Below are positions 55,310 to 64,000 of a stretch of DNA of 64,000 bases, one piece after another. The notes below the pieces were generated by a model. It was not told where the DNA came from and did not search any database. It saw nothing but the letters and a program-made list of their open reading frames with translations. Each line of letters starts with the position of its first letter. Position 1 is the first letter of the stretch. Both the position numbers and the translations under genes were made by a program. This DNA is from Gimesia algae (GTDB taxonomy: Bacteria; Planctomycetota; Planctomycetia; Planctomycetales; Planctomycetaceae): assembly GCF_007746795.1 (NCBI RefSeq), contig NZ_CP036343.1:62001-126000 (forward strand). The letters run 5' to 3'.

Positions 55310-57577
55310 TTATCGCAGTCCTAGCGGTTGCAGGGGGCAGTGCGCGGCGACAAAGGTTTGCGGTTCGTCTGCATCGTCAAACAGGACATTCACCATCCGT
55401 TTGCGGGCATAACCGCTGATACTCATCACCGTTCCTACGCCATAGCGCGGATGTCTGACCCGCATGCCGACCGAGAAACCCTGCGGAATCTCAGCGGCCT
55501 GTGGTGAATCCTTGAGGAGGTCCGCGCCGGTCATCAACAGAGGACGCTTTGGATTGGCTGCCTTCAAAGCGGCGGTGTCAATCTCGCCTCGCTTGACGGA
55601 TTCCACAAATTCATCAAAGTGCGAGCGGGATTCAAACAGTTCATCAGTCGTCTGATCGTTGAGCTTTACATCGATTTCTTTGAGGAAGTCACTGGTGATG
55701 GTTCTCCACGGACGACCGCGCATTGAACGTTCACGTGTCTGGGTCAGATACAGGCACTGTTCCGCCCGGGTGATTCCCACAAAAAACAGGCGGCGTTCTT
55801 CTTCCAGTCCGTCGCGCAGTTCTTCACGCAGCACCCGTTCGTGCGGAATCAGGTTCTGTTCGACACCGATAATAAACACCACCGGATATTCCAGTCCTTT
55901 CGCCGCATGCAGCGTCATCAGGGTCACACGCCCCGCGTCCGCATCCAGCTGGTCCGTCGCGCTGGCCAGCGTACTGACTTCCAGAAAACCTTCCAGTGTC
56001 GTTTCTTCACCGTAGATGTCATCATACTTTTTGGCAGTGGAGAGCAGTTCGTTGACGTTCGCAATCCGTTGCTGATCATCTTCGTCCGGACTTTCTTTCC
56101 AGCTGTCGACCAACCGCGTACTATCGATGATATTTTCCATCAGATGCGCGACGGCTCCCGAATCGGCCATCGAAAATCCGTTGATCATCTTGGCAAACCG
56201 CGCCAGCATGGTCGCTGCCCGTTTGGAAAGTTTCGGGCAGTCTGCTGCCTGATGGGCGGCTTCCAGCAGACTGATCCCGCGCTCGTCGGCCCAGCGAATC
56301 AGTTTATTCTGCGTTGTTTTGCCGATGCCTCGGAGGGGCTTATTGACAATACGTGAGAACGCGATGCGATCGTCGGGGTTGTTGACCAGTTTCAAGTAGG
56401 AGAGCAGGTCTTTGACTTCCGTGCGTTCATAAAAGGCGACACTGCCCGCCAGCTGGTAGGGTATTTTATGCCGGGCCAGCGCCAGCTCCAGTTCACGCGA
56501 AAGCGAGTTGACCCGGTAAAAAATGGCGAAATCTGTGTATGCATGGTCTCCCTGATCGATGGCATTGCGAATGCGTCTCGCGATATCGTCTGCTTCGTGC
56601 CTTTCATCCTGAAAACAGAGCAGCTCGACCGGAGAACCGTCCTGGTTTTCCGTAAACAGCGACTTGGCTTTGCGGCGTTGATTGTGAGAAATCAGATCGT
56701 CGGCGACGCGGAGAATTTCTTTCGTACTGCGAAAATTCTGTTCGAGTCGAATCGTTTTACAGTCGGGAAAATCCCGTTCGAACTGTAGAATGTTTTCAAT
56801 TTTCGCACCGCGCCAGCCATAAATTGACTGGTCCGGGTCACCAGTGACGCACAGGTTGCGCGTGTTGAGCGAGAGTCCCATTACGATCTGATACTGGGCC
56901 AGGTTCGTATCCTGATATTCATCTACGAGAATATATTGATAACGTTCATCGAGTGTCGCCCGTAACTCGGGGGAGCCTTTGAGCAGGCTGGCGACATGCA
57001 GTAATAAGTCGTCAAAGTCAACGGCATTGGATTCGAGCAGCAGTTTCTGATACATCGGATATACGCGGGCCGCGACGGCCTGCAGGTGATCGCCCACCGA
57101 TTCCTGATAGATTTCGACGAATCGCTCAACGGTGATCAGGTCATTTTTGGCACGGCTGATCATTGATGCGATGGTCGATGGATTATAGGCCACGGTATCG
57201 ATGTCTAATTCATTCAGTACGAAACGAATTAACTGATGTTGATCGGTCGTGTCAAAAATCGAGAAGTTACTGTCCAACCCCACGCCGCGTCCGTAACGTC
57301 TCAAGATTTTGACGCAGAACTTATGAAAGGTGGAAATCTCCACGCGCGAATCGGGAATCAGCTGCCTGACCCGTTCGCCCATTTCATCCGCCGCCTTGTT
57401 GGTGAAAGTAATTCCCAGAATCTGATGAGCGGGTACGTGCGCATGAATCAGCGAGGCGATCCGGTGGGTAATCACACGGGTTTTTCCTGAGCCCGGTCCC
57501 GCCAGGACCAGTAATGGTCCCTGGTGATGCGAGACGGCAGCGAATTGAGGTGGAGTCAGGACCTGCTGAAAATCCAA
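55310..57577 (-). CDS. pcrA: UvrD/PcrA-type superfamily 1 DNA helicase
   Basis: 755 residues from TTG 57577, which has AAGGA seven bases upstream. Motifs appear in order: LAGPGSGKT (26-33, Walker A), GITFTNKAADEM, LVDEYQDTN (DExQ), GDPDQSIYGWRGA, LEQNFRSTKEIL, VTLMTLHAAKGLEYPVVFI and FFVGITRAEQCLYL. The C-terminal GMRVRHPRYGVGTVMSIS is the Tudor-like module that binds RNA polymerase in PcrA/UvrD. It unwinds DNA 3' to 5' in excision repair and replication. Telling PcrA from UvrD by name is not possible here. Confidence 0.93.
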   Translation of the reverse strand: MDFQQVLTPPQFAAVSHHQGPLLVLAGPGSGKTRVITHRIASLIHAHVPAHQILGITFTNKAADEMGERVRQLIPDSRVEISTFHKFCVKILRRYGRGVGLDSNFSIFDTTDQHQLIRFVLNELDIDTVAYNPSTIASMISRAKNDLITVERFVEIYQESVGDHLQAVAARVYPMYQKLLLESNAVDFDDLLLHVASLLKGSPELRATLDERYQYILVDEYQDTNLAQYQIVMGLSLNTRNLCVTGDPDQSIYGWRGAKIENILQFERDFPDCKTIRLEQNFRSTKEILRVADDLISHNQRRKAKSLFTENQDGSPVELLCFQDERHEADDIARRIRNAIDQGDHAYTDFAIFYRVNSLSRELELALARHKIPYQLAGSVAFYERTEVKDLLSYLKLVNNPDDRIAFSRIVNKPLRGIGKTTQNKLIRWADERGISLLEAAHQAADCPKLSKRAATMLARFAKMINGFSMADSGAVAHLMENIIDSTRLVDSWKESPDEDDQQRIANVNELLSTAKKYDDIYGEETTLEGFLEVSTLASATDQLDADAGRVTLMTLHAAKGLEYPVVFIIGVEQNLIPHERVLREELRDGLEEERRLFFVGITRAEQCLYLTQTRERSMRGRPWRTITSDFLKEIDVKLNDQTTDELFESRSHFDEFVESVKRGEIDTAALKAANPKRPLLMTGADLLKDSPQAAEIPQGFSVGMRVRHPRYGVGTVMSISGYARKRMVNVLFDDADEPQTFVAAHCPLQPLGLR

Positions 57578-58313
57578 GTGAAAATCCTTTTAAACTGTGT
57601 CCAGTTTTACTGTAGCGGCTCCAGAGCCATTTGGACCGAGTATCATAGATTGAGTGACGCTATGGTTAAATGTGATGCGCTCTAAACATTGAAATGGATT
57701 TATTGTCTGAAACCACCAATGTACGTTCCCGCTCCCCAAATTCCAAATCGAACCCCGCGATTATTCAGCCCGAATCTGTATCTGAATCACTTAACAGAAA
57801 CCAGCAGGGGATATCACAGGCAGCAACAGGGCGAAAAGCAGACTCAGGGCACTGTAATAGTGAACATTCGCATGTTTTGGTAATGTTGCGAATCCAAGCC
57901 GCTTTGGTTGATTGCACAATATTTGTGGGTCCACTAAACTGCGCAGAGATGATGTGATGATGTGCTTGAGAAATTGGCTGCCCGACTTTAACGATTTCGG
58001 GGCATGGGATGCCTGGCCAGAATCTCCAGCCCTGATTTTCGCCATCAAAAACAGTGGGAATTCTGCAATCTTAAAATATTGTTTTTGAAAGATCCCTGTG
58101 GACAGGGTTTTGCAGATATTGATGCTTGAATAGTTGATTGGGAGCAGGGATGTATGAATTCAACACACATTTCCTGCTGCTAAATGACGATAAATTATTT
58201 TACAACGGTAGTTTCCACCCCTACTACCATTAATGAGGGCCTTGGTGTCCCGCGTTCTTGTGAATGGTGGCGACCGTTATTCGAATCCCTTTGTCGACGG
58301 AGTGAGATCAGAT
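57578..58313 (+). promoter_or_regulatory. intergenic region with inverted repeat upstream of the coiled-coil protein
   Basis: About 740 bases between divergent genes. Small open frames at 57689-58048 on either strand lack protein character. An inverted repeat GGTAGT (58207-58212) facing ACTACC (58223-58228) with a ten-base C-rich loop lies about 85 bases before ATG 58314 and could be a leader hairpin or an operator. ATG 58233 is in frame with the downstream gene, so the tail of this region might be coding. Confidence 0.4.
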
Positions 58314-60572
58314 ATGCTTCTCAAGGAATCAAACCGAACCAGAAAGAACCAAAAATATTTTGGTGTGCTCGGCGTGGCAGTTTTAGGATTAGCCAGCCTG
58401 GCATTGGTTGTCACAACCACAATGGCTGTGGAAGACAAGAAGCCGGAAAAAGCAGACGTGGGTCTGCAGGGCATTTTACCACCCGAAGTTCCAGAAGATC
58501 TTTCCGAAGCACCGGAAGGACTTGAAGGCAAGTGGGCAACATGGGATCAGCAGGTGAGTGATCTGCTGGCCAAGCTCTACGAATCAGACCTGACTCTGAA
58601 ACAGCAGAAGCAGACACTGGCAGCATTACAGACGAAGATCCAGGATGCACAAGGCCAGGCAGTTCTCGCTGATTACACCGGTCGTTTACAGCGTCGCGTG
58701 GAAATTGCGGATGCCGTTTTGAAAACACTGCAGGTCGATGTTGCTGCCGTCAAAGCAGCCCAGTTGAAAGCCCAGCAGAATAAATTGGCGAAGGCCACTG
58801 CTGCTCTTAAAAAATACCTGGCTACCATGGATAATGGAAACGGCTGGGTCGACTACCTGCAGTTGAATTCATTGCAGAAAGAATTGAAAAACAGCTATTC
58901 CGAAGTGGAACTGATGGATCTGCTGAAATCGCTCCAAAAGAAATTTGAAGAGCGGGGTGCTTTAACCGATGCAGAACAGCGAAAATTCTTCAACCGTCCT
59001 CAGTTCAAGAACCTGGAAAAATCAGTACGGGCGTTCCTGGCTGATTCGAAGCCAGGTGCGACCAAGATTGATGCTGGTAAAGTTCGCAAGCAGCTGACGA
59101 CTCTGGTCAGTAACCTTGAAGAATATGAAGCATCAGAAAGCAACAAGAACTCATTTGAAGCACGTAAAGCATATGCTTTGTTGCGTCAGGAACTTTCAGG
59201 CGGCCTGGAACCACTGACCACAGCTCTGCGAAACAATTATTTCAACTATAACCTGCGTGTGATGGTTGCTGAAGACTTCATCAACCGTTTGATCAATGAC
59301 AGTACCTGTGAAACCGGACCTGTCGTCGACTGCATCCTGGGTGCATATGTGACCGGAAATCAGGCCACCACTACAGAAATTGGCGTCGATTTCAAACCCA
59401 GCGATTCAACCCTGCGATTTGATTTAACCCTGAACGGTTTCACTAACAGCGAAACTTCCGGTACAACCAGCCAGGCCACGATTTACACATCAGGCCATCA
59501 TCAGATCTGGGGTACCAAAGAAATTAACTTTGATGGCGATCTGTTCGAAACTCAGCCTGCCTGGGTCGAAGTCGCCGCCAATAACACCACCGTCGGTGCC
59601 AGCACCAAACTGGATCGTATTCCTCTGCTGGCTGGCATTGGTCGCAACATGGCTTACCGTCGCACTGCAGAACTGAAAGGCGAAGCAGAAGCGATCGCCG
59701 CACAACGCGTGCGAGATCGGGTTCGTCCCCGTTTCGATGAAGAAGTTGACGAACGCATCGGCCGCGCCAATGAAGAAGTCGATGGCAAGTTGAATAAGCG
59801 TCTGCGTGATAATGGTCTGTTTCCATCCGCCCGCAGCTACGCTTCGACTGATACCCATCTTTACATTCGAACCCGGTTGATGGATACCGGTGAACTGGCT
59901 GCCAATTCGCCACCACTGACCATCTCTGCCGACGAAAGCGTTGTCCTGCAGCTGCATGAATCGGTTATGAATAACAGCCTCTCCCGGATGAACCTGGAAG
60001 GCCGTAAAATTACCGATCAGGACCTGATCACCGAATTTGAAAAATCGATTGAAGATGTTCTGGGACGTAAATTTAAACTGGAACGACCTCCCGTTGATCC
60101 AGATAAAGGACCCAATATCCTGGCCTTCGATGATCACGATCCCATTCGCGTACAGATTACAGACAATACACTGAATCTGATCCTGCGTTGTGGATTTGAA
60201 CAGCAGGGCGAAACCGCTGTGCCGACTCAGGTCATCACAGTTCCTCTGCACTTCAATGTCGACGGTGATAAAATTCATATCACCCGCGGAGATGTTAAAT
60301 CATCGCCCGTCGTTCGACCAGAACGGATTGCTTCTCAGATTGCTCGTGCCGGCGTGGTTCGCAACAAAATGGAAAAAGCATTTCCAGATCGTGTTGAAGA
60401 TTCACAGGTCAAAGCCAAACTGGAAAACCGCACCGTCTATCTGGACATCACTGGCATCAAAGCCAACGATGGCTGGTTGACGATCACCGTCGGTAACGAC
60501 ACGACAGTCGAAAAGAATGAAAGCAAGCTGCCTCTGCCACCCGAACCGGCAGAAACCGCTTCGGTGAAATAG
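58314..60572 (+). CDS. large secreted or anchored coiled-coil protein of unknown function
   Basis: ATG 58314 (MLLKESNRTRKNQKYFGVLG) gives a signal or anchor segment (VLGVAVLGLASLALVVTTTMA); ATG 58233 would add 27 residues that do not resemble a leader. The mature part is about 720 residues: a glutamine- and lysine-rich helical section (about 60-230, ESDLTLKQQKQTLAALQTKI) likely to form coiled coils, then mixed alpha/beta regions with VDCILGAYVTGNQATTTEIG and a highly charged helix (ERIGRANEEVDGKLNKRLRD). No known domain is recognised. It ends at the strong terminator at 60604. Confidence 0.75.
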   Translation: MLLKESNRTRKNQKYFGVLGVAVLGLASLALVVTTTMAVEDKKPEKADVGLQGILPPEVPEDLSEAPEGLEGKWATWDQQVSDLLAKLYESDLTLKQQKQTLAALQTKIQDAQGQAVLADYTGRLQRRVEIADAVLKTLQVDVAAVKAAQLKAQQNKLAKATAALKKYLATMDNGNGWVDYLQLNSLQKELKNSYSEVELMDLLKSLQKKFEERGALTDAEQRKFFNRPQFKNLEKSVRAFLADSKPGATKIDAGKVRKQLTTLVSNLEEYEASESNKNSFEARKAYALLRQELSGGLEPLTTALRNNYFNYNLRVMVAEDFINRLINDSTCETGPVVDCILGAYVTGNQATTTEIGVDFKPSDSTLRFDLTLNGFTNSETSGTTSQATIYTSGHHQIWGTKEINFDGDLFETQPAWVEVAANNTTVGASTKLDRIPLLAGIGRNMAYRRTAELKGEAEAIAAQRVRDRVRPRFDEEVDERIGRANEEVDGKLNKRLRDNGLFPSARSYASTDTHLYIRTRLMDTGELAANSPPLTISADESVVLQLHESVMNNSLSRMNLEGRKITDQDLITEFEKSIEDVLGRKFKLERPPVDPDKGPNILAFDDHDPIRVQITDNTLNLILRCGFEQQGETAVPTQVITVPLHFNVDGDKIHITRGDVKSSPVVRPERIASQIARAGVVRNKMEKAFPDRVEDSQVKAKLENRTVYLDITGIKANDGWLTITVGNDTTVEKNESKLPLPPEPAETASVK

Positions 60573-60603
60573 TCAGACATTCCAGATCTGACCAGAAATA
60601 AAA

Positions 60604-60637
60604 AGAGGCGAATCGAATAGATTCGCCTCTTTTTTTA
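60604..60637. terminator. bidirectional intrinsic terminator
   Basis: A perfect 11-base stem AGAGGCGAATC (60604-60614) and GATTCGCCTCT (60620-60630), loop GAATA, is followed by seven T on the plus strand and preceded by a run of A, which gives U-rich tails in both directions. It lies between the convergent coiled-coil and topoisomerase genes and should serve both. Confidence 0.92.
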
Positions 60638-60660
60638 CATAGACTGGGCTGTGGACGATA

Positions 60661-62592
60661 TCAATAATCGATGTCGTCTGCTTCAATCGCTTCCTGCATG
60701 ATCAGGTCGTAACGCAGGCTGGCATCTTTGCCGAACAGTTGTGCGAATGTGGCGTCCGCATCCAGTTGGCTGTCGATATCCACTTTCAGCAAGACGCGGT
60801 GTTTGGGGTCCAGCGTAGTCTCTTTGAGTTCGCTGGCCGTCATTTCACCCAGGCCTTTAAAGCGACCAATCTCGAACTTGCGGTTGGCCCCCAGCGATTC
60901 GACGATCTCTTCCTTCTGGACATCATCCTGAGCATAATGCTTCTCGCTGCCCACTTTGATGCAGTACAGAGGCGGCTGTGCCAGAAACAGCTTGCCCTGA
61001 CGAATCAGTTCCCGCATATGCCGGAAGAAAAATGTCAGCAGCAGCGTGCTGATATGGTAACCATCGCTGTCGGCATCCATCAGCAGGATGATGCGGTTGT
61101 AGCGCAGATTCATAATCTCAAAGTTCGGGCCAATCCCGGTTCCCAGTGTTTCCACCAGATCCTTGATTTCCTGGTTCCCCATGATTTTGGAGATGGCCAG
61201 CGATTCGGTATTCAACACTTTACCTCGCAGTGGCAGCACAGCCTGAATGCGACTGTCGCGCCCCATCGCCGCGGTCCCACCCGCTGACAGACCTTCGACC
61301 AGAAACAGTTCTGATTCTTCCGGTTTATTGGAGCGGCAGTCCAGCAATTTGCCGGGCAGCGTCGATTTGCGGTTCGTGACCGATTTCCGCCGTACTTCTT
61401 TCTGGGCATCGCGACTGGCCATCCGCGCCCGTGCTGCCAGCACGATGCGACCTACGACGGCATCCGCAATGCTCGGGTTCTGATTCAACCAGGTTTCCAG
61501 CAACGGACGGACGATCCCTTCGACAAAGCCAGCGACTTCAGGGTTATTCAGCTTTTCTTTCGTCTGACCCTGAAACATCGGATCATTATGGAACACCGAA
61601 ATCAGACAGAGCACGCCTTCGCGAATGTCATCGGTGGTAATCGCCAATCCTTTGTGCTTGATATTGTGCACGTCCATATAATTCTTGACCGCTTTGGCAA
61701 TCCCCGAGCGCAGTCCGCTTTCGTGCGTTCCACCGGCATGAGTGCGGATCCCGTTCACATAACTGCGGATCTGCTCATCCGTGGCATCGGTCCATCTTAA
61801 GACGACTTCCACGCGGATGTTCTTATCTTCTTTCTCCGCGAAGAACAGCTGTTCGTGCACCGGTTTTTTCTGTTGTTCCTGGGTCAGTTTTTCCAGGTAG
61901 CCACGAATTCCTTCCGGATGCGAGAGTTCATGCGTCTCTTTTTTGACTTCATCGCGGAAGGTGATTTTCAAGCCGCCATGAATAAAGGCGACGTCTTCCA
62001 GGTGCTGGCGGATCGTGTCGGCGTTGAAATGCACGCGGCGGAAAATATCATCATCCGGTCGAAAATAAATTTCGGTTCCATGACCGCGGAATGGTTTCAC
62101 TTTTTTAACGGGTGTCGTCGGTTTTCCTTTTTTATACCGTTGCATGTATTGGTGGCCATCGCGTACGACTGTCGCAATCATCTCGGAAGACAAAGCATTC
62201 ACCACGGACGAGCCGACGCCGTGCAAACCACCGCTGCGGGCGTAGTTTTTATCGGAAAACTTACCGCCGGCATGCAGCGTGGTCAGAATCAGTTCCAGAG
62301 CAGACTTTTTGGTTTTGGAATGCTTGTCGACGGGAATTCCACGACCATTGTCTTTCACACTGCAGGATGCACCATCTTTATGCAGGGTGACAATGATGGT
62401 ATCGGCTTCTTTGGCCAGATATTCGTCGACCGAGTTGTCAACAATTTCCCAGAGCAGATGATGCAGCCCTCGGATATCAACGCCACCGATATACATTGAA
62501 GGACGACGCCGGACCGCCTCCAGCCCTTCCAGGACTTCAATGTCATCAGCCGAATATTTTTTTGCGCCAGTTGTTTTTGCTGCAGTTGCCAT
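60661..62592 (-). CDS. type IIA DNA topoisomerase subunit B (ParE/GyrB-like)
   Basis: 643 residues. The GHKL ATPase region shows RRRPSMYIGGVDIRGLHHLL, EIVDNSVDEYL, VKDNGRGIPVD and GLHGVGSSVVNALS. The TOPRIM region shows FLVEGLSAGGTA, where the usual EGDSA reads EGLSA, and LMDADSDGYHISTLL with its Asp residues. The C-terminal part GRFKGLGEMTASELKETT is canonical. Length and the DADSDG motif resemble ParE more than GyrB. It lies 93 bases after the subunit A gene, so they form an operon and probably one enzyme. No strong ribosome-binding site precedes the ATG. Confidence 0.92.
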   Translation of the reverse strand: MATAAKTTGAKKYSADDIEVLEGLEAVRRRPSMYIGGVDIRGLHHLLWEIVDNSVDEYLAKEADTIIVTLHKDGASCSVKDNGRGIPVDKHSKTKKSALELILTTLHAGGKFSDKNYARSGGLHGVGSSVVNALSSEMIATVVRDGHQYMQRYKKGKPTTPVKKVKPFRGHGTEIYFRPDDDIFRRVHFNADTIRQHLEDVAFIHGGLKITFRDEVKKETHELSHPEGIRGYLEKLTQEQQKKPVHEQLFFAEKEDKNIRVEVVLRWTDATDEQIRSYVNGIRTHAGGTHESGLRSGIAKAVKNYMDVHNIKHKGLAITTDDIREGVLCLISVFHNDPMFQGQTKEKLNNPEVAGFVEGIVRPLLETWLNQNPSIADAVVGRIVLAARARMASRDAQKEVRRKSVTNRKSTLPGKLLDCRSNKPEESELFLVEGLSAGGTAAMGRDSRIQAVLPLRGKVLNTESLAISKIMGNQEIKDLVETLGTGIGPNFEIMNLRYNRIILLMDADSDGYHISTLLLTFFFRHMRELIRQGKLFLAQPPLYCIKVGSEKHYAQDDVQKEEIVESLGANRKFEIGRFKGLGEMTASELKETTLDPKHRVLLKVDIDSQLDADATFAQLFGKDASLRYDLIMQEAIEADDIDY

Positions 62593-62685
62593 AATACTTT
62601 TACTGATATTTCTCTATTGAAAATACGAACGAAAACGAGATTATAGGTGTTGTTCCAGAGATCCGTAAGTCGAGATACGATCAGT

Positions 62686-64000
62686 TTATGCTTCGTCGTC
62701 TCCCAGTTCGTCCCAGTCAACTACTTCGATGGGGGGATAGAGGATTTCTGCAAACCCGCTCCGCTGGCTGGTTTTCACACCTTTACCACCGCGTGAAGTC
62801 ACACCATATTTCATTTGCCCAAAGGTCATTTTTTTGCCTGCCGTATTGACCACTCGCAGACAGTCGCTTGGACGGTTCAGCTGCAGAGCACCCATGACCT
62901 GGTCCCCTTTTTCCAGTCTGATGCCCTTAACCCCTTTGCCTGCATTGGAGAGCAGGGCGGCTTCTTCGATTTCACAATGCAGGACGCGGGCGTCTTTGGT
63001 GGCGATGAACATGGTTTCTGCTTCTTCTACCAGACCCGCATACACCACACGGTCATCCTTCCCCAGGCGACAGTATTTGCGGCCTGCTTTGGTCGAAGCC
63101 GTCCGGAACAGACTGAAAGAAATCCGCATGATCTGACCCTTTTCGGTGACGATCAATACGTGAGGTGTGGGAATGGGTTGCTTTTTGGTCGCTTTGTCCT
63201 CCGGCGTGAAGCGACTGTCTGTCGTTAAAGCCGCCACCAGAAATGCGCCATCGCTCATCCTGGCATGCTTCGACAGTGGCTCACCATAGCCGGAAGAAAC
63301 AGGCACCTGTTCGATTGGCAGCGTGTAAGCCACACCATCGCTCGAGAAGAATACGACATGGTCCAGCGTGCTTCCCGGAGCGACTGCCAGTACACTGTCC
63401 CCTTCGCGGGTTCGGGTTTTGGCCAACTCCTGTGTGCCTTCTTTTGTCTTCAGGCGTCCCACGCGTTTAATCCAGCCTTCCCGCGAGACGACCACGTTCG
63501 TATTTTCGCGAACAATATAGGCCTGCGGATCGAATTCGGTAATCTCTTCCGAGGAGCCCAGTTTGGTCTGGCGTTTTTCCGGAAATTCGTCCGCCAGTTC
63601 CTTCAACTCATTTTCCACAACTTTCCAGAGTCGTTTATCCGATGCCAGAATCTTACGAATCTTTTCCGCTTCGGCTTCCTTCTCGGCCAGTTCTTCGCGA
63701 ATCGTATTGATTTCCAGCTTCGAAATACGATAAAGCTGCAATTCAAGGATGGCCATCGTCTGGATCTCATCCAGAGGAAAATTGTCCATCAGCTTTTTGG
63801 CCGCATCCTGTTTTCCACTACTGGCACGGATCAGCTTGAGGGCTTTATCCAGATCATTAAAGATGATCTCAAAACCCTTCAGGATATGAATCCGCCGTTC
63901 GAGTAGCAGCAGCTGATATTCAAACCGCTTTCGGACCGAGACAAACCGGAAATCCAGAAAGTACTGCAGCATCTCCTTTAAATCACAACGGCGGGGCACG
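62686..64000 (-). CDS. type IIA DNA topoisomerase subunit A (ParC/GyrA-like), C-terminal part
   Basis: The frame enters from the right edge, so the N-terminal catalytic tyrosine region is missing; about 437 residues are visible. They contain the coiled-coil dimer gate (LLERRIHILKGFEIIFNDLD, then ILELQLYRISKLEINTIREE) and the beta-pinwheel DNA-wrapping domain (VSREGWIKRVGRL, GQIMRISFSLF, TKDARVLHCEIEE, GKGVKGIRLEKGDQVMGAL, YGVTSRGGKGVKTSQRS). SRGGKG resembles the end of a GyrA box. The gene precedes the subunit B gene. Gyrase versus topoisomerase IV cannot be decided from this half. Confidence 0.9.
   Translation of the reverse strand, partial: VPRRCDLKEMLQYFLDFRFVSVRKRFEYQLLLLERRIHILKGFEIIFNDLDKALKLIRASSGKQDAAKKLMDNFPLDEIQTMAILELQLYRISKLEINTIREELAEKEAEAEKIRKILASDKRLWKVVENELKELADEFPEKRQTKLGSSEEITEFDPQAYIVRENTNVVVSREGWIKRVGRLKTKEGTQELAKTRTREGDSVLAVAPGSTLDHVVFFSSDGVAYTLPIEQVPVSSGYGEPLSKHARMSDGAFLVAALTTDSRFTPEDKATKKQPIPTPHVLIVTEKGQIMRISFSLFRTASTKAGRKYCRLGKDDRVVYAGLVEEAETMFIATKDARVLHCEIEEAALLSNAGKGVKGIRLEKGDQVMGALQLNRPSDCLRVVNTAGKKMTFGQMKYGVTSRGGKGVKTSQRSGFAEILYPPIEVVDWDELGDDEA

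Noticed and set aside
57689..58048. small frames on both strands upstream of the coiled-coil gene
   Set aside because: Overlapping, without ribosome-binding sites or any protein-like pattern.
59490..60278. 262-codon minus-strand open frame
   Set aside because: Antisense to the coiled-coil protein with no recognisable domain; the plus-strand frame has a signal segment and a terminator at its end.

Overview
The window looks like chromosomal DNA of a planctomycete (Planctomycetota, possibly Gimesia or a relative; this is inference from gene content). The supporting signs are a DUF1559 prepilin-like protein, an exported PQQ-propeller protein carrying a methyltransferase domain, many large secreted proteins built from carboxypeptidase-regulatory-like beta-sandwich modules, BlaI/BlaR1 and PadR repressor modules joined to such modules, and tandem tetratricopeptide-type lipoproteins. 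I found no rRNA, tRNA, CRISPR array or insertion sequence.

Layout. 1-5.4 kb: the end of a flavin monooxygenase gene, the exported PQQ/methyltransferase protein and a secreted hypothetical. 5.4-16 kb (minus strand): a BlaI-type repressor and a giant BlaR1-like M56 peptidase whose C-terminal module is repeated almost whole in the next gene, then an esterase, then a PadR repressor with a membrane protein. 16-22.5 kb (minus strand): a five-gene operon with an HscC-type Hsp70 and two tandem pairs of a tail-anchored 223-residue protein and a membrane J-like protein whose HPD motif reads KPE. This is the best candidate here for a little-described system. 22.9-30 kb (minus strand): a thioredoxin-tipped secreted protein, an AI-2E-type transporter, manganese catalase, a membrane endonuclease/phosphatase-fold protein and a DUF421 protein.

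30-34.8 kb is an accessory patch: a CdiI-type immunity gene, a frame with a good ribosome-binding site but no start codon, a serine hydrolase, two unrecognised genes, and one intact and two fragmentary copies of a YjbQ-family gene interleaved with them. 34.8-43.8 kb holds a TylF/macrocin-type methyltransferase and three paralogous lipoproteins. 43.8-45.4 kb holds a shikimate-pathway pair (DAHP synthase and shikimate kinase). 45.8-54.2 kb (plus strand) is a compact secretion/pilus-like operon: ECF sigma factor, a one-helix membrane protein, a GspE-like ATPase, three GspF-like platform proteins, two pseudopilins, a PilX/GspK-like protein and a DUF1559 prepilin. 54.2-64 kb: an XerD-type recombinase, a UvrD/PcrA helicase, a large secreted coiled-coil protein ending at a strong shared terminator, and both subunits of a type IIA topoisomerase, the A subunit cut by the window edge.

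A recurring theme is regulation at the membrane: BlaI/BlaR1 with its candidate operators, PadR with a membrane partner and a promoter dyad, and the ECF sigma factor heading the secretion operon. Start sites were moved from the longest reading frame where a ribosome-binding site or family alignment favoured an internal codon.
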